This document shows, piece after piece, positions 51,679 through 60,268 of a stretch of 64,000 bases of DNA. The notes under the pieces are model-generated. The model was given only the letters and a program-made list of their open reading frames with translations, had not been told where the DNA came from and did no database searches. The position numbers and the translations under genes are program-made. The DNA comes from Salinibacterium sp. G-O1 (GTDB lineage: Bacteria; Actinomycetota; Actinomycetes; Actinomycetales; Microbacteriaceae). The stretch lies in NCBI RefSeq assembly GCF_030063305.1, contig NZ_JASISV010000004.1:183237-247236 (forward strand), given 5' to 3'. Numbering within the stretch: position 1 is the first letter of the stretch; each line of letters starts with the position of its first letter.

Positions 51679-53568
51679 CTACGGCGTCGGGTACTGCACG
51701 ACGTACGAGGGCGTTCCGGTGTTGGAGTTGTCCACCTGGCCGCCGACCCCGTTCACGACGTGCTGGACGGTGCCAGCCGCGAGGTTCACCGTCATGATGT
51801 GGCGAAGCACCACGCCCGGCGTTTGAGGTGCCACGAATCCATTGGCGGTGACGCTCGACGGGTTGTTCTGGTTGAACACGTAGACGCCGGCTCCTTCGAG
51901 CAGGTGCTTCTTGACGTTGCTTCCCACCTTGTAGCCGGGGTAGCCGAGCGTGCCGTCGGGCTGGGTCCAGTCCGCCTGCGTGGGCGGATCGTAGGGCAGC
52001 TCGTTCTGGTACAGGATGACGCGGCCGTTCTCCCCGTTCCACACGGTGTTGAACGTCTGGAAGTGCTCGACGAAGAGGCCGGTTGCCGTCACGTTCGCGC
52101 CGTTGACGATGACGCCGTTTGTGCCGATGTTGGTCTGCCACCGGTCGGTATCGCCGTTCACCCCGTTGGTGAACCCCTCGATGCCGTGGTCTGCGCGCCA
52201 CACCCAGGTGTGGTCGATCAGCACGTTGTCGGAGTTGACCTCAAGTGCGGTCGTCGTCTTTCCGGTGTGCGGGCCGCCGACGCGGAAGTACACGTCGCTC
52301 AGCGTGATCGGGTTGCTCGGGTCGAGCTTTTTGCCGCCGTTCGGCTTACCGACCTTCATCAACGCGGGCGAGAGTGTTGGCCCAGCGTCGATCGTGATGC
52401 CGGCGATGACGATGCCGTCGGCATCCTTCACCTCCATGGGAACTGCGCCACCGGCAGAGGTGAGGGTTGCCTGTCCCATTCCCAGCACGACCGTGTCTGC
52501 TCGCTTGACCTCGATCGTGCGGTCGATGTCGTACACGCCGGGGGTGAAGATCAGGTGCTGGCCCCGCGCGAGCGCGTTGTTGATGTCTTTGACCGAGTCG
52601 CTCGGCGTCGCGATGAAGAAGTCGGTGATCGGGATGCTGCGTCCTGCCGTAGCGTCCTCGCCCCACGTCGTGCCGCTCGTGTTCGTGTGAGCTGAGGGCA
52701 CCCGCACGTTGTAGCGACCGCCGTCGTCGACGAAGAGGTACGGCTTTTCGCGGCTGACTGGGGTTTCGGCGACCGTCGTGTATGGAGGGTTCGGGAATCC
52801 GGCTTCATCGGGAGCGCCAACGACGCCCGAGAAGACCTGATTCCAGACGCCGTTGGTCCACTCATCGACCTCGCTGTTGCGGATCAGCCATTGCTGCTGC
52901 GAACCGTTGATCGTGGTCGGCAGGTCGGAGTCGGCGATGAAGCCGCCACTGGCGTACTGAGGACCAGCTGTGCAGTAGTCCATGAGCGAGAGGTTTGCTC
53001 CCGTGACGCTCACCCGACGCATCGACACTGCCTGCGACACCGCCCAGAAGTTGGCGCTCTGGCGGCATCCATCCTGGCCTGCTTTGTTGACCTGAATGGA
53101 GAGGTTCGAGAGGGTGCGCCAGAAGTTGTTGAGAGCGATGCAGTTCGTTCCCCCCTCGCCGATGCAGCGGTTGTACACCTCGATCGCGCCGTTTACGGAT
53201 ACGTCGCTGGGCGAGGCCCCAAGCCCGGCGACTTCGGTGTAATAGCCGACTTCGAACTGCAGCGGCGCCTCAGCGGTGCCGTAGCTGCCCGGCAGAAAGT
53301 ACACGGCATGCCGAGCGCTGCTCATCTCGGCATCGCGCTGCTGGTCGGCGAGAGCATCGAGGGTGTTCTGAATCTCGCCGAGGGGAGTATCTGGACTAAA
53401 GATCTGCACATTGGGGCCGAAATTCGGATTCAGCGGGTCCACCGGTCGCGGTGGTGCCGCCTGGGCAGGGGCCGCGATGAGTGCTCCGCCGAGGAGGGCG
53501 ACGCCGGTCGCGGCTGCTGCTAACCGCCGCATCCGGGACTTCTTGTGGGGGAATTCAGGCATGGTCAT
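51679..53568 (-). CDS. Secreted GH55-like beta-1,3-glucanase
   Basis: 629-aa exported protein with a signal peptide (about 1-37, ending AAPAQA) and two right-handed beta-helix domains joined by a linker, the layout of GH55 exo-beta-1,3-glucanases. Motifs remembered from actinobacterial GH55 enzymes are present: VGYYTEVAGLGASPSDVSVN, RTLSNLSIQVNKAG, NFWAVSQAVSMRRVSVTG. Similar proteins are often mislabelled adenylyl cyclase. AGAGG lies 8 bases before ATG 53568. A CebR-like operator lies upstream. It probably releases glucose from laminarin-type glucans outside the cell. Confidence 0.75.
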   Translation of the reverse strand: MTMPEFPHKKSRMRRLAAAATGVALLGGALIAAPAQAAPPRPVDPLNPNFGPNVQIFSPDTPLGEIQNTLDALADQQRDAEMSSARHAVYFLPGSYGTAEAPLQFEVGYYTEVAGLGASPSDVSVNGAIEVYNRCIGEGGTNCIALNNFWRTLSNLSIQVNKAGQDGCRQSANFWAVSQAVSMRRVSVTGANLSLMDYCTAGPQYASGGFIADSDLPTTINGSQQQWLIRNSEVDEWTNGVWNQVFSGVVGAPDEAGFPNPPYTTVAETPVSREKPYLFVDDGGRYNVRVPSAHTNTSGTTWGEDATAGRSIPITDFFIATPSDSVKDINNALARGQHLIFTPGVYDIDRTIEVKRADTVVLGMGQATLTSAGGAVPMEVKDADGIVIAGITIDAGPTLSPALMKVGKPNGGKKLDPSNPITLSDVYFRVGGPHTGKTTTALEVNSDNVLIDHTWVWRADHGIEGFTNGVNGDTDRWQTNIGTNGVIVNGANVTATGLFVEHFQTFNTVWNGENGRVILYQNELPYDPPTQADWTQPDGTLGYPGYKVGSNVKKHLLEGAGVYVFNQNNPSSVTANGFVAPQTPGVVLRHIMTVNLAAGTVQHVVNGVGGQVDNSNTGTPSYVVQYPTP

Positions 53569-53660
53569 GCGATGGTCCTCTCCATTGAGGGATAGCGCGG
53601 CGACTGCCGCCCTATAGAACGAGCGGTCTACGCCGCCTCACTCAGAACCCTAACGAGTGA

Positions 53661-53674
53661 TGGGAGCGCTTTCA
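53661..53674. promoter_or_regulatory. CebR/LacI-like operator upstream of the GH55-like gene
   Basis: TGGGAGCGCTTTCA differs from the published CebR/CelR operator TGGGAGCGCTCCCA at two positions. It lies 93 bp from the GH55-like start and 94 bp from the divergent secreted-protein gene, so it could control either or both. The regulator is not in the window. Confidence 0.6.
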
Positions 53675-53767
53675 AGGAACATGAGAGAAGTAATATCGGC
53701 AGGTTCCCGACACCGCCTGTTACCGTGGCAGCCTCACGATTGCTCACCTCCACACAGGACCTCACCC

Positions 53768-54454
53768 ATGACCGCATCTCATCGCATCCGCGCACCGCGC
53801 CGATCGTGGCGTGTGCGCGCCCGAAACGGGATGGCGGTGGGTGCTCTCGTGTTCGCCTTTTCCCTCGTGACGGTGGGGTCGCTGGCACCGCCGCCTGTAT
53901 CAAGCGTCTCTGATCGAGCAAGTGCGAACGTTCAATTTTTTCGCCCGGCTGGCACCCAAAAACTGACGGTGCCCGACAGTGCCCAGGGCGTTGCCATCAC
54001 CCGGGATGCGTACTCGGCCACGGCCGGAGTTCAAACCCTCGCCGCCGGAGGTACGAACTACGACTGGGCCAAGCTTGTGCTGCTCAAGGCTGGCTTCCCG
54101 GTCACCGACGACAACGTCACGGTCATGACCAGATGGATGCGCCAGGAGAACGGCGTGGACAACTGGTGGAACCGCAACAACCCCCTGAACAACGGCTGGA
54201 ACTCTGGCGGAAACAGCGGCCTCGGCAGCTACGACAGCCTCGAGTACGCCGCCGAGAGCGCCGCGGAAGCGTTGCACAGCGTTGGGGGATACAGCGACAT
54301 CGTCGCGGGTTTCGCGTCGTCAGCGCCCATGGATGTCATCGAATCGGCGATCTGGGCGTCACCGTGGGCATCGAGCCACTACGAGTACGGCGGTCACTGG
54401 TCATACGCGCCCGCGCAGATCGTCACCTCACCCGAGGGAACCTGGGCGGGTTAG
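53768..54454 (+). CDS. Small secreted lysozyme-like protein
   Basis: 228-aa protein with a basic N-terminus and one hydrophobic segment (about 22-40) that is a signal peptide or anchor. The C-terminal 130 residues contain TRWMRQENGVDNWWNRNNPL and AESAAEALHSVGGYSDIVAG, and a final SHYEYGG, reminiscent of lysozyme-fold or cell-wall-active domains of actinobacterial secreted proteins. The likely acid residue would be the Glu in RQENG. Function is inferred, not shown. Confidence 0.6.
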   Translation: MTASHRIRAPRRSWRVRARNGMAVGALVFAFSLVTVGSLAPPPVSSVSDRASANVQFFRPAGTQKLTVPDSAQGVAITRDAYSATAGVQTLAAGGTNYDWAKLVLLKAGFPVTDDNVTVMTRWMRQENGVDNWWNRNNPLNNGWNSGGNSGLGSYDSLEYAAESAAEALHSVGGYSDIVAGFASSAPMDVIESAIWASPWASSHYEYGGHWSYAPAQIVTSPEGTWAG

Positions 54455-54464
54455 AACCGGCGGG

Positions 54465-55352
54465 CTAGAACTGCCAGGGGTACGGGCCCCAGTCCGGTTC
54501 GCGCTTCTCGAGGAACGCGTCCCGGCCCTCGACGGCTTCATCGGTGCCGTAAGCCAACCGGGTCGCCTCACCCACGAGCACCTGCTGGCCGGCGAGACCA
54601 TCGTCGATGGCGTTCAGCGAGAACTTCAGCATCCGGATGGAGGTGGGCGACTTCTCCATGATCGTTTCTGCCCATTGGATGGCCGTGCTCTCGAGCTCGG
54701 CGTGGGGGACGACCGCGTTGACGGTGCCCATCTCGTAGGCGCGCTGCGCGCTGTATTCCTGCCCGAGGAAGAAGATCTCGCGCGCGAACTTCTGCCCGAC
54801 CTGGCGAGCCAGGTATGCGCTTCCGTATCCTCCGTCGAATGAGCCGACGTCGGCATCCGTCTGCTTGAAGTGGGCGTGCTCGGCGCTCGCGATAGTCAGG
54901 TCGCACACGACGTGGAGGGAGTGCCCGCCGCCGGCTGCCCAGCCGGGAACCACCGCAATGATGACCTTCGGCATGGTGCGGATCAGTCGCTGCACCTCGA
55001 GAATGTGCAGGCGACCCGTGGCCGCGGTGCCGTCTGCGTATTGGTAGCCGTCCCGCCCGCGGATGCGCTGGTCGCCGCCCGAGCAGAACGCCCAGCCGCC
55101 GTCTTTTTCGCTCGGACCGTTGCCCGTGATGAGCACCACACCGATGCGCGTGTTCTGCCGGGCGTGGTCGAGGGCGCGGTACAGCTCGTCCACCGACTGG
55201 GGCCGGAACGCGTTGCGAACCTCGGGTCGGTTGAAGGCGACTCTGGCGATGCGGCCGCTGGTGTCGTGGTGGTAGGTGATGTCTTCGAGTTGCTCGAATC
55301 CCTCGACATCCTGCCAGCGGGTGGGGTCGAAGAGTTGCGAGATTGGGGGCAT
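54465..55352 (-). CDS. menB: 1,4-dihydroxy-2-naphthoyl-CoA synthase
   Basis: 295-aa crotonase-fold enzyme that closes the naphthalene ring in menaquinone synthesis. The MenB signatures are clear: ITYHHDTSGRIARVAFNRPE, the CSGGDQRIRGRDGY loop, VPGWAAGGGHSLHVVCDLTI (oxyanion hole), and GSFDGGYGSAYLARQVGQK with the catalytic Asp region. No other men gene is in the window. It is divergent from the thiolase. Confidence 0.94.
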   Translation of the reverse strand: MPPISQLFDPTRWQDVEGFEQLEDITYHHDTSGRIARVAFNRPEVRNAFRPQSVDELYRALDHARQNTRIGVVLITGNGPSEKDGGWAFCSGGDQRIRGRDGYQYADGTAATGRLHILEVQRLIRTMPKVIIAVVPGWAAGGGHSLHVVCDLTIASAEHAHFKQTDADVGSFDGGYGSAYLARQVGQKFAREIFFLGQEYSAQRAYEMGTVNAVVPHAELESTAIQWAETIMEKSPTSIRMLKFSLNAIDDGLAGQQVLVGEATRLAYGTDEAVEGRDAFLEKREPDWGPYPWQF

Positions 55353-55432
55353 AACCCCAGCCTAATCTCGGGCCGACTTCGCCGGATGATGACAGGATTG
55401 AAGGAGCAAAGAAGCTCGCGGAAGAGGTCATC

Positions 55433-56614
55433 ATGGCAGGGTCAGTCATCATCGCAGGAGCGCGCACTCCGATCGGTCGCCTCTCAGGGGTGCTCTCAGA
55501 GTTCACCGCTCCCGACCTTGGGGGAGCCGCGATCGCGGCAGCACTCGAGCGCGCGGGAGTGTCGGCAGATCAGGTCGATGCCGTGATCATGGGCAACGTG
55601 GTGCAGGCGGGCGTGGGCCCCGGGCCTGCGCGCCAGGCCGCTTTCGCCGGTGGGATCTCGCTCAACGTGCCATCCACGACTATCAACAAGCTCTGCCTTT
55701 CCGGTCTGACCGCTATCGCGATGGCAGACCAGGCCATCGCCAGCGGTCAGCACGAGATCGTGGTGGCCGGCGGCATGGAGTCGATGACGAACGCACCGCA
55801 CCTCGTGCGGGGCGTGCGCCGCGGCATCACCTACGGCAGCAAGCCCTTCGAAGACGCCCTGGACCGTGATGCCCTCGTTGGCGCCATCGAGGGAATCACG
55901 ATGGGGGCCGCCACCGAGCACGATCAGGAGAAGTTCGGCTTCACTCGCGAGCAGCAGGACACGTTCGCTGCCGAGTCCCATCGCCGGGCGCATGCCGCCA
56001 CGACGAGCGCGCGACTGGCAAAAGAGATCGTGCCCCTGACCACCCGCAAGGGTGTGGTCGTCGATTCGGATGAGGGTATCCGGCCAGACTCGACGGTCGA
56101 GAGTCTCGCTAAACTCAAGCCGGCATTCTCGCCGACGGGCACGATCACGGCGGGATCCGCATCGCAGCTTTCGGATGGCGCGGCAGCGGTCGTCGTGATG
56201 TCGAAGTCGAAGGCGCAGGAGCTTGGGTTGAGCTGGATCGCCGAGATCGTGTCGTACGGCACCGTGGCGGGTCCAGACACCTCCTTGCTCCACCAGCCGG
56301 CCAACGCCATCCGGGATGCCCTGCGCAGGGAAGGCACATTGACCGTCGACGACATCGATCTCTTCGAAATGAACGAGGCGTTCGCCAGCGTTGCCATGGC
56401 ATCCGCTGCCGAACTCGGGGTCGACGGTGCGAAGGTCAACGTCAACGGTGGGGCGATCGCCGTCGGGCATCCGGTGGGGATGAGCGGGACCAGACTGCTG
56501 CTCACCCTTGCGCTTGAGCTCGGACAGATGGGCGGGGAACGGATCGGCGCTGCCGCGTTGTGCGGCGGCGGTGGCCAGGGAGATGCCCTGATCATCCGGG
56601 TCGGCGGCGAGTAG
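55433..56614 (+). CDS. Acetyl-CoA acetyltransferase (thiolase)
   Basis: 393-aa type-I thiolase of the biosynthetic kind. The catalytic residues are visible: Cys in NKLCLSGLTAIA (about residue 87), His in GGAIAVGHPVGMSGTR (about 349) and Cys in LCGGGGQGDA (about 379). It condenses or cleaves acyl-CoA with acetyl-CoA. It is monocistronic, so its pathway cannot be read from neighbours. Confidence 0.93.
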   Translation: MAGSVIIAGARTPIGRLSGVLSEFTAPDLGGAAIAAALERAGVSADQVDAVIMGNVVQAGVGPGPARQAAFAGGISLNVPSTTINKLCLSGLTAIAMADQAIASGQHEIVVAGGMESMTNAPHLVRGVRRGITYGSKPFEDALDRDALVGAIEGITMGAATEHDQEKFGFTREQQDTFAAESHRRAHAATTSARLAKEIVPLTTRKGVVVDSDEGIRPDSTVESLAKLKPAFSPTGTITAGSASQLSDGAAAVVVMSKSKAQELGLSWIAEIVSYGTVAGPDTSLLHQPANAIRDALRREGTLTVDDIDLFEMNEAFASVAMASAAELGVDGAKVNVNGGAIAVGHPVGMSGTRLLLTLALELGQMGGERIGAAALCGGGGQGDALIIRVGGE

Positions 56615-56642
56615 CCCGAGCCAGCAACCTTCTCTGTGGGCG

Positions 56643-57335
56643 CTAGCCGATCGTCAGGGGCGGAATCGTCGCGGTGAGCGCCGCGGCCAGAACGAAGATG
56701 ACGACGGCGATGCTGCCCATGATCAGCTTGATGCGGAAAGCGCCCACGACCGCCGCGATACCGAGCAGGAACAGTGAGATGGCCATCACGACGGTGGCGA
56801 GCGTCAGCTTGTCGCTGAGGGTGTTCGCCTTGTCGCCATCGGCGATGGATGCGACCGCCTGGTCTTTCGTCTCTGCATACGTTCCGAACAGCGAGGCCTG
56901 GTAGTCCTCATCGTCGAGCGGGCTGTAGTACAGGTCGGGGTCGCTTTCGTTCAACGCGTCCGCCGCGGTAATGGCCCTGTCGAAGTCTTCAGACACAGAC
57001 TGGAAGTAGATCAAGTCGTACTTGATCTGCGCAGCATCGGCGATCGCCGGGTCGGGGTTGGCCATGTCGAGTTGCAGGTCGGTGAGGCGATCGAGGAGCT
57101 GGGCATCCTGCACGTACTGCTGGTTTCCCTCGAGGTAAAGCGATTCAGCCTCGGTCGAGAGGTTCGAGCCTGTCGTATACGCCTGCGTCATATTGCCGTC
57201 GTAGAGCGAGCTCTGAAATGACGCATAAGCAGTGGCGATCGAAATGAGGCCCAACAGCACCGCGATGATCACCTCGACGTGCTTGCGAAGGAAGGAAAGG
57301 TTTCCGCGCGGCTCGATGATCGAGTCAGATGACAC
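56643..57335 (-). CDS. Membrane protein of unknown function
   Basis: 230-aa protein with one N-terminal helix (about 20-40, VEVIIAVLLGLISIATAYAS), a 125-residue acidic helical region without Cys, and two C-terminal helices (about 168-190 and 200-226). The layout resembles DUF4337-type proteins. No catalytic motif is evident. Confidence 0.75.
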   Translation of the reverse strand: MSSDSIIEPRGNLSFLRKHVEVIIAVLLGLISIATAYASFQSSLYDGNMTQAYTTGSNLSTEAESLYLEGNQQYVQDAQLLDRLTDLQLDMANPDPAIADAAQIKYDLIYFQSVSEDFDRAITAADALNESDPDLYYSPLDDEDYQASLFGTYAETKDQAVASIADGDKANTLSDKLTLATVVMAISLFLLGIAAVVGAFRIKLIMGSIAVVIFVLAAALTATIPPLTIG

Positions 57336-57429
57336 TGGTACTCCGGTCCGTGGATGCAGGTGGGAGCGCCAGTATATGGTCGCGGATGCGCGTCAGCCGT
57401 TCAAGTCCACACCGCCGCGCTGGGCCGGA

Positions 57430-57651
57430 TCAGGCGGCGAAACTCTGCTTCGCCGCATCCAGCGTGGTGAATGCCCCCTTAGGACTTCCAAAGCAGGTCA
57501 TCGCGGCGAAACCGCCGCCGCGCGTCGACTCGATCAGGCCAGCGAACTCTCCGTCACGTTCACCTACCCAGAGGCCCTTCTGCACGCTCTTCCAGCGGAT
57601 GGGCCCGCTGGATTTGCGTTCGCGACTGGGTCTCGATGTCGCAATCGTCAT
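57430..57651 (-). CDS. Small hypothetical protein
   Basis: 73-aa ORF with a plausible small alpha-beta fold (WKSVQKGLWVGERDGEFAGL and a closing GAFTTLDAAKQSFAA). The pattern recalls short uncharacterised actinobacterial proteins. No function can be assigned. Confidence 0.6.
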   Translation of the reverse strand: MTIATSRPSRERKSSGPIRWKSVQKGLWVGERDGEFAGLIESTRGGGFAAMTCFGSPKGAFTTLDAAKQSFAA

Positions 57652-58020
57652 GATTCGCTCTCCATTTATCGCTCAAAGGAAACGCTGAAACACACTCCGG
57701 GTTTTGCACTGCTGTATAAATCATTCAAGCTGTCGATCAAACCGATGTCGAGGGCTTGACCTGATGCTCAGGAAGTTGGAAGCAGACCGGTCTGTCCATC
57801 GCGGGACGGAAAGCCTGAAGCGCGAAAGTTGCCACTCCCGCGGGGTCTCCCAACGAAAACGAAAAAACTTTGGCGACACGCCGTAAACACAACATGTAGT
57901 GGAATGACACGGCTGTCATTCAGGTTATATAGTGGAGACCCACCCGCAGAACGCGAGAGGCACAGCCGAAAAGATTGCCGCTGGCAGTCTCGGCCACAGA
58001 AGATTTGGGGAGGATCGCAT
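57652..58020. other. Promoter and leader region of the 27-residue peptide gene
   Basis: No larger gene is seen in this 369-bp gap. A TATAGT box occurs near 57938 in an A/T-rich patch, leaving a leader of about 75 nt that ends in TTGGGGAGGATCGCAT before the peptide start. The unusually A/T-rich stretch at 57855-57945 stands out from the surroundings. Confidence 0.4.
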
Positions 58021-58104
58021 ATGGATAACGACAGCGACAACGTCGGCGGATACGCAGTTCCCGTCGACCCGATGGATCTTCTGCAGTGCGACAGCTGCCA
58101 GTAG
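58021..58104 (+). CDS. 27-residue acidic peptide with C-terminal CxxC
   Basis: ORF of 27 codons with a very strong ribosome site (GGGGAGGA, 6 bases upstream of ATG) and a dedicated perfect terminator 27 bp after the stop. The peptide is strongly acidic (five Asp in the first half and middle, no Lys or Arg), has VGGYAVPVDPMDLL in the centre and ends QCDSCQ. There is no signal peptide and no adjacent maturation enzyme. It may be a RiPP precursor, a signalling peptide or a zinc- or partner-binding microprotein. It is too short for most gene callers. Confidence 0.7.
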   Translation: MDNDSDNVGGYAVPVDPMDLLQCDSCQ

Positions 58105-58130
58105 GCCTGTCCCACCTCTAGAGATTCCGC

Positions 58131-58162
58131 AAACCCCGGCGCCCATGTGGCCGCCGGGGTTT
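58131..58162 (+). terminator. Perfect hairpin terminator after the peptide gene
   Basis: Arms 58131-58141 and 58152-58162 (AAACCCCGGCG and its exact complement) form an 11-bp stem with a 10-nt loop, ending in TTT. It isolates the peptide gene from the MaoC operon. Confidence 0.8.
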
Positions 58163-58208
58163 CGCATTTCCCCCACCCTCCAGCGCGCGCCTCGGTCGGT
58201 AGGCTGGC

Positions 58209-58658
58209 ATGGTGCCAGTGAATCCAGACATCCAGGGCCGGGTGTTCGCCCCCACCGCCCCCTACCTCGTGGGCAGGGAGAAGGTTCGCGAGTTCGCGCG
58301 AGCGGTCTTCTCCTCCAGTCCCCTCAACTTCGATGTTGACGCCGCCATCACCGCCGGCTACACCGACATCATCGCGCCGCCGACGTTCCCCGTCGTTGTG
58401 CAGGAAGCCACCCTCGCGCAACTCCTGGCCGAGCCAGATGCAGGCATCGACTTCACGATGGTCGTGCACGGCGAGCAGAGGTTCAGCTACACCCGGCCGA
58501 TCGTCGCCGGCGACGAGCTCACCGCCACCCTGACCGTCACGAGCGTAAAGACCCTCGGAGGCAACTCGATGGTGACAGCCGAATCGCGAATCGTGGATGC
58601 CGGTGGCTCGCACGTGGTCACCGCGATCTCAACACTCGTCGTCAGGGGTGACGTATGA
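58209..58658 (+). CDS. MaoC-like dehydratase subunit A (HadA-like)
   Basis: 149-aa hot-dog-fold protein of the FAS1-type MaoC N-terminal group: PYLVGREKVREFARAVFSSS, then IIAPPTFPVVVQ and VHGEQRFSYTRPIVAGDELT. This subunit lacks the catalytic His-Asp pair and shapes the acyl channel in heterodimers such as HadAB. It overlaps subunit B by ATGA. It probably takes part in acyl-thioester dehydration or hydration; this lineage is not expected to make mycolates, so the substrate is open. Confidence 0.85.
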   Translation: MVPVNPDIQGRVFAPTAPYLVGREKVREFARAVFSSSPLNFDVDAAITAGYTDIIAPPTFPVVVQEATLAQLLAEPDAGIDFTMVVHGEQRFSYTRPIVAGDELTATLTVTSVKTLGGNSMVTAESRIVDAGGSHVVTAISTLVVRGDV

Positions 58659-59059
58659 GCGACCTGACCGTTGGCGACGTGGTCGCCGAGCACACGTTCT
58701 CGATCACCCGAGATTCACTCGTGCGCTACGCCGGCGCATCTGGAGACTTCAATTCCATCCACTACCGCGACGACATCGCGAAGTCGGTGGGTCTTCCCGG
58801 CGTTCTCGCCCACGGCATGCTCACCATGGGACTTGCCGTGCAGCCCGTCATCGACTGGCTGGGTGAGCGTGGCATCGTGCTCGAATACCAGGTGCGTTTC
58901 ACGCGCCCGGTGCTGGTGGATTCCACGACTGGCGCCTCCGTCACCGTCGTGGCGAAGATTGCGGCCACCGACGAGGACTCGACTCGCGTCGACCTGACCG
59001 TCACCGCCGCCGACCAGACCGTGCTCGGCAAGGCTCAGGTCAGGGTGTCTCTCACCTGA
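58655..59059 (+). CDS. MaoC-like dehydratase subunit B (HadB-like)
   Basis: 134-aa hot-dog-fold subunit with the hydratase-2 motif: YAGASGDFNSIHYRDDIAKS with catalytic Asp and His (about residues 34-39) and LAHGMLTMGL. It forms the active dimer with the preceding subunit. Its TGA overlaps the murB ATG by one base, giving a three-gene coupled operon. Confidence 0.9.
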   Translation: MSDLTVGDVVAEHTFSITRDSLVRYAGASGDFNSIHYRDDIAKSVGLPGVLAHGMLTMGLAVQPVIDWLGERGIVLEYQVRFTRPVLVDSTTGASVTVVAKIAATDEDSTRVDLTVTAADQTVLGKAQVRVSLT

Positions 59060-60138
59060 TGCTGCTCTCCGAGCTCACTACCATGCGGGTCGGTGGTCCA
59101 GCGACGCGCATCGTGGATGCCACCACCACCGCTCAACTGGTCGATGCTGCCCGCGAGGCTTGGGCCGGCGGCGACGAGTGGTTCGTGCTGGGAGGCGGAT
59201 CCAACGTGGTCATCTCGGATGACGGATTCGATGGCACGGTCATCCGGACCCTGACTCGCGGCGTCGAGGTCGTTGCTGACGGCGAGGCTGTGCGCGTGGT
59301 GGCGCAGGCCGGTGAGCCGTGGGACGCCCTCGCGGACTTCGCGGTCTCGAACGGTTTGGCGGGTATCGAGGCGCTCAGCGGAATCCCGGGATCGACCGGG
59401 GCCGCACCCATCCAGAACATCGGGGCGTACGGTCAGGAGGTCGGCGACACCCTCGTGTCGATCGAGTTTCTCGACTACCTGAGCGGTGACATCGAGCATC
59501 TGACGCTGGATGAGCTCGGGTTCGGATACCGCACATCGGTGATCAAGCGCGGCCGGCAGGGTGTTGTGCTCTCCGTCGAGTTCGAGCTGCGGCGCAGCCA
59601 GCGCGGAGCCGTCGCCTACCCGCAGCTTGCCCAGGCGCTCGGCGTGCCGCTCGGCACCGAGGTGTCGATCGCCGACGTGCGCGCGAGCGTGCTGGCGCTG
59701 CGCGCAGCCAAGGGCATGGTTCTCGACCCTGCCGACCCCGACTCGACCAGTTGCGGCTCGTTCTTCACCAACCCGATCGTCGACGAGAACTTCGCGCGCG
59801 GCCTGCCGAAGGATGCCCCGCGGTGGCCGATCGTCGACGACGAGCCGGACGTAGTCGTGCCCCTCGGGCAGCAGCCGCCCCAGAGGCCTCACCATGGTCC
59901 CTACCTCGTCAAGCTCAGCGCTGCGTGGCTCATCGAACAGGCCGGCATCGGCAAGGGATTCTCGCTCCCGGGCTCCAACGCGGCCATCTCCACCAAGCAC
60001 ACCCTGGCGATCACCAACCGGGGTGGCGCCACAGCCGACCAGGTCACACAGCTCGCGCGCTTCGTGCAGGCGCGGGTGCACGCCGAGTTTGGGGTGCCAC
60101 TACACGCAGAGCCCGTGATGATCGGGATGCAGCTCTAG
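59059..60138 (+). CDS. murB: UDP-N-acetylmuramate dehydrogenase
   Basis: 359-aa FAD enzyme reducing UDP-N-acetylglucosamine enolpyruvate to UDP-N-acetylmuramate in peptidoglycan synthesis. Features are LTTMRVGGPATRIVDA, the FAD motif VLGGGSNVVISD, GIPGSTGAAPIQNIGAYGQE, and the catalytic Ser in CGSFFTNPIV. The sequence is of type I with the Tyr loop (GFGYRTSVIK). Translation is coupled to the MaoC pair. Confidence 0.95.
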   Translation: MLLSELTTMRVGGPATRIVDATTTAQLVDAAREAWAGGDEWFVLGGGSNVVISDDGFDGTVIRTLTRGVEVVADGEAVRVVAQAGEPWDALADFAVSNGLAGIEALSGIPGSTGAAPIQNIGAYGQEVGDTLVSIEFLDYLSGDIEHLTLDELGFGYRTSVIKRGRQGVVLSVEFELRRSQRGAVAYPQLAQALGVPLGTEVSIADVRASVLALRAAKGMVLDPADPDSTSCGSFFTNPIVDENFARGLPKDAPRWPIVDDEPDVVVPLGQQPPQRPHHGPYLVKLSAAWLIEQAGIGKGFSLPGSNAAISTKHTLAITNRGGATADQVTQLARFVQARVHAEFGVPLHAEPVMIGMQL

Positions 60139-60177
60139 ACCCGTCGCGCCGGGCGGCGCGCAGCGGCCACTGTTCAC

Positions 60178-60235
60178 CGAGATCTCCACTTCTGCGGGTT
60201 AGAACGGCGGCGAGGCAGCAAAAGTGGAGGTCTCG
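60178..60235. repeat. Intergenic inverted repeat between murB and a response regulator gene
   Basis: Arms 60178-60191 (CGAGATCTCCACTT) and 60222-60235 are complementary over 14 bp with one mismatch, and inner TCTGC/GCAGC bases extend the pairing. It sits between convergent genes and may be a terminator or a small dispersed palindromic element. Confidence 0.55.
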
Positions 60236-60268
60236 ATGGGTGACGCTGTGCGCCGACATCCAAAATTA

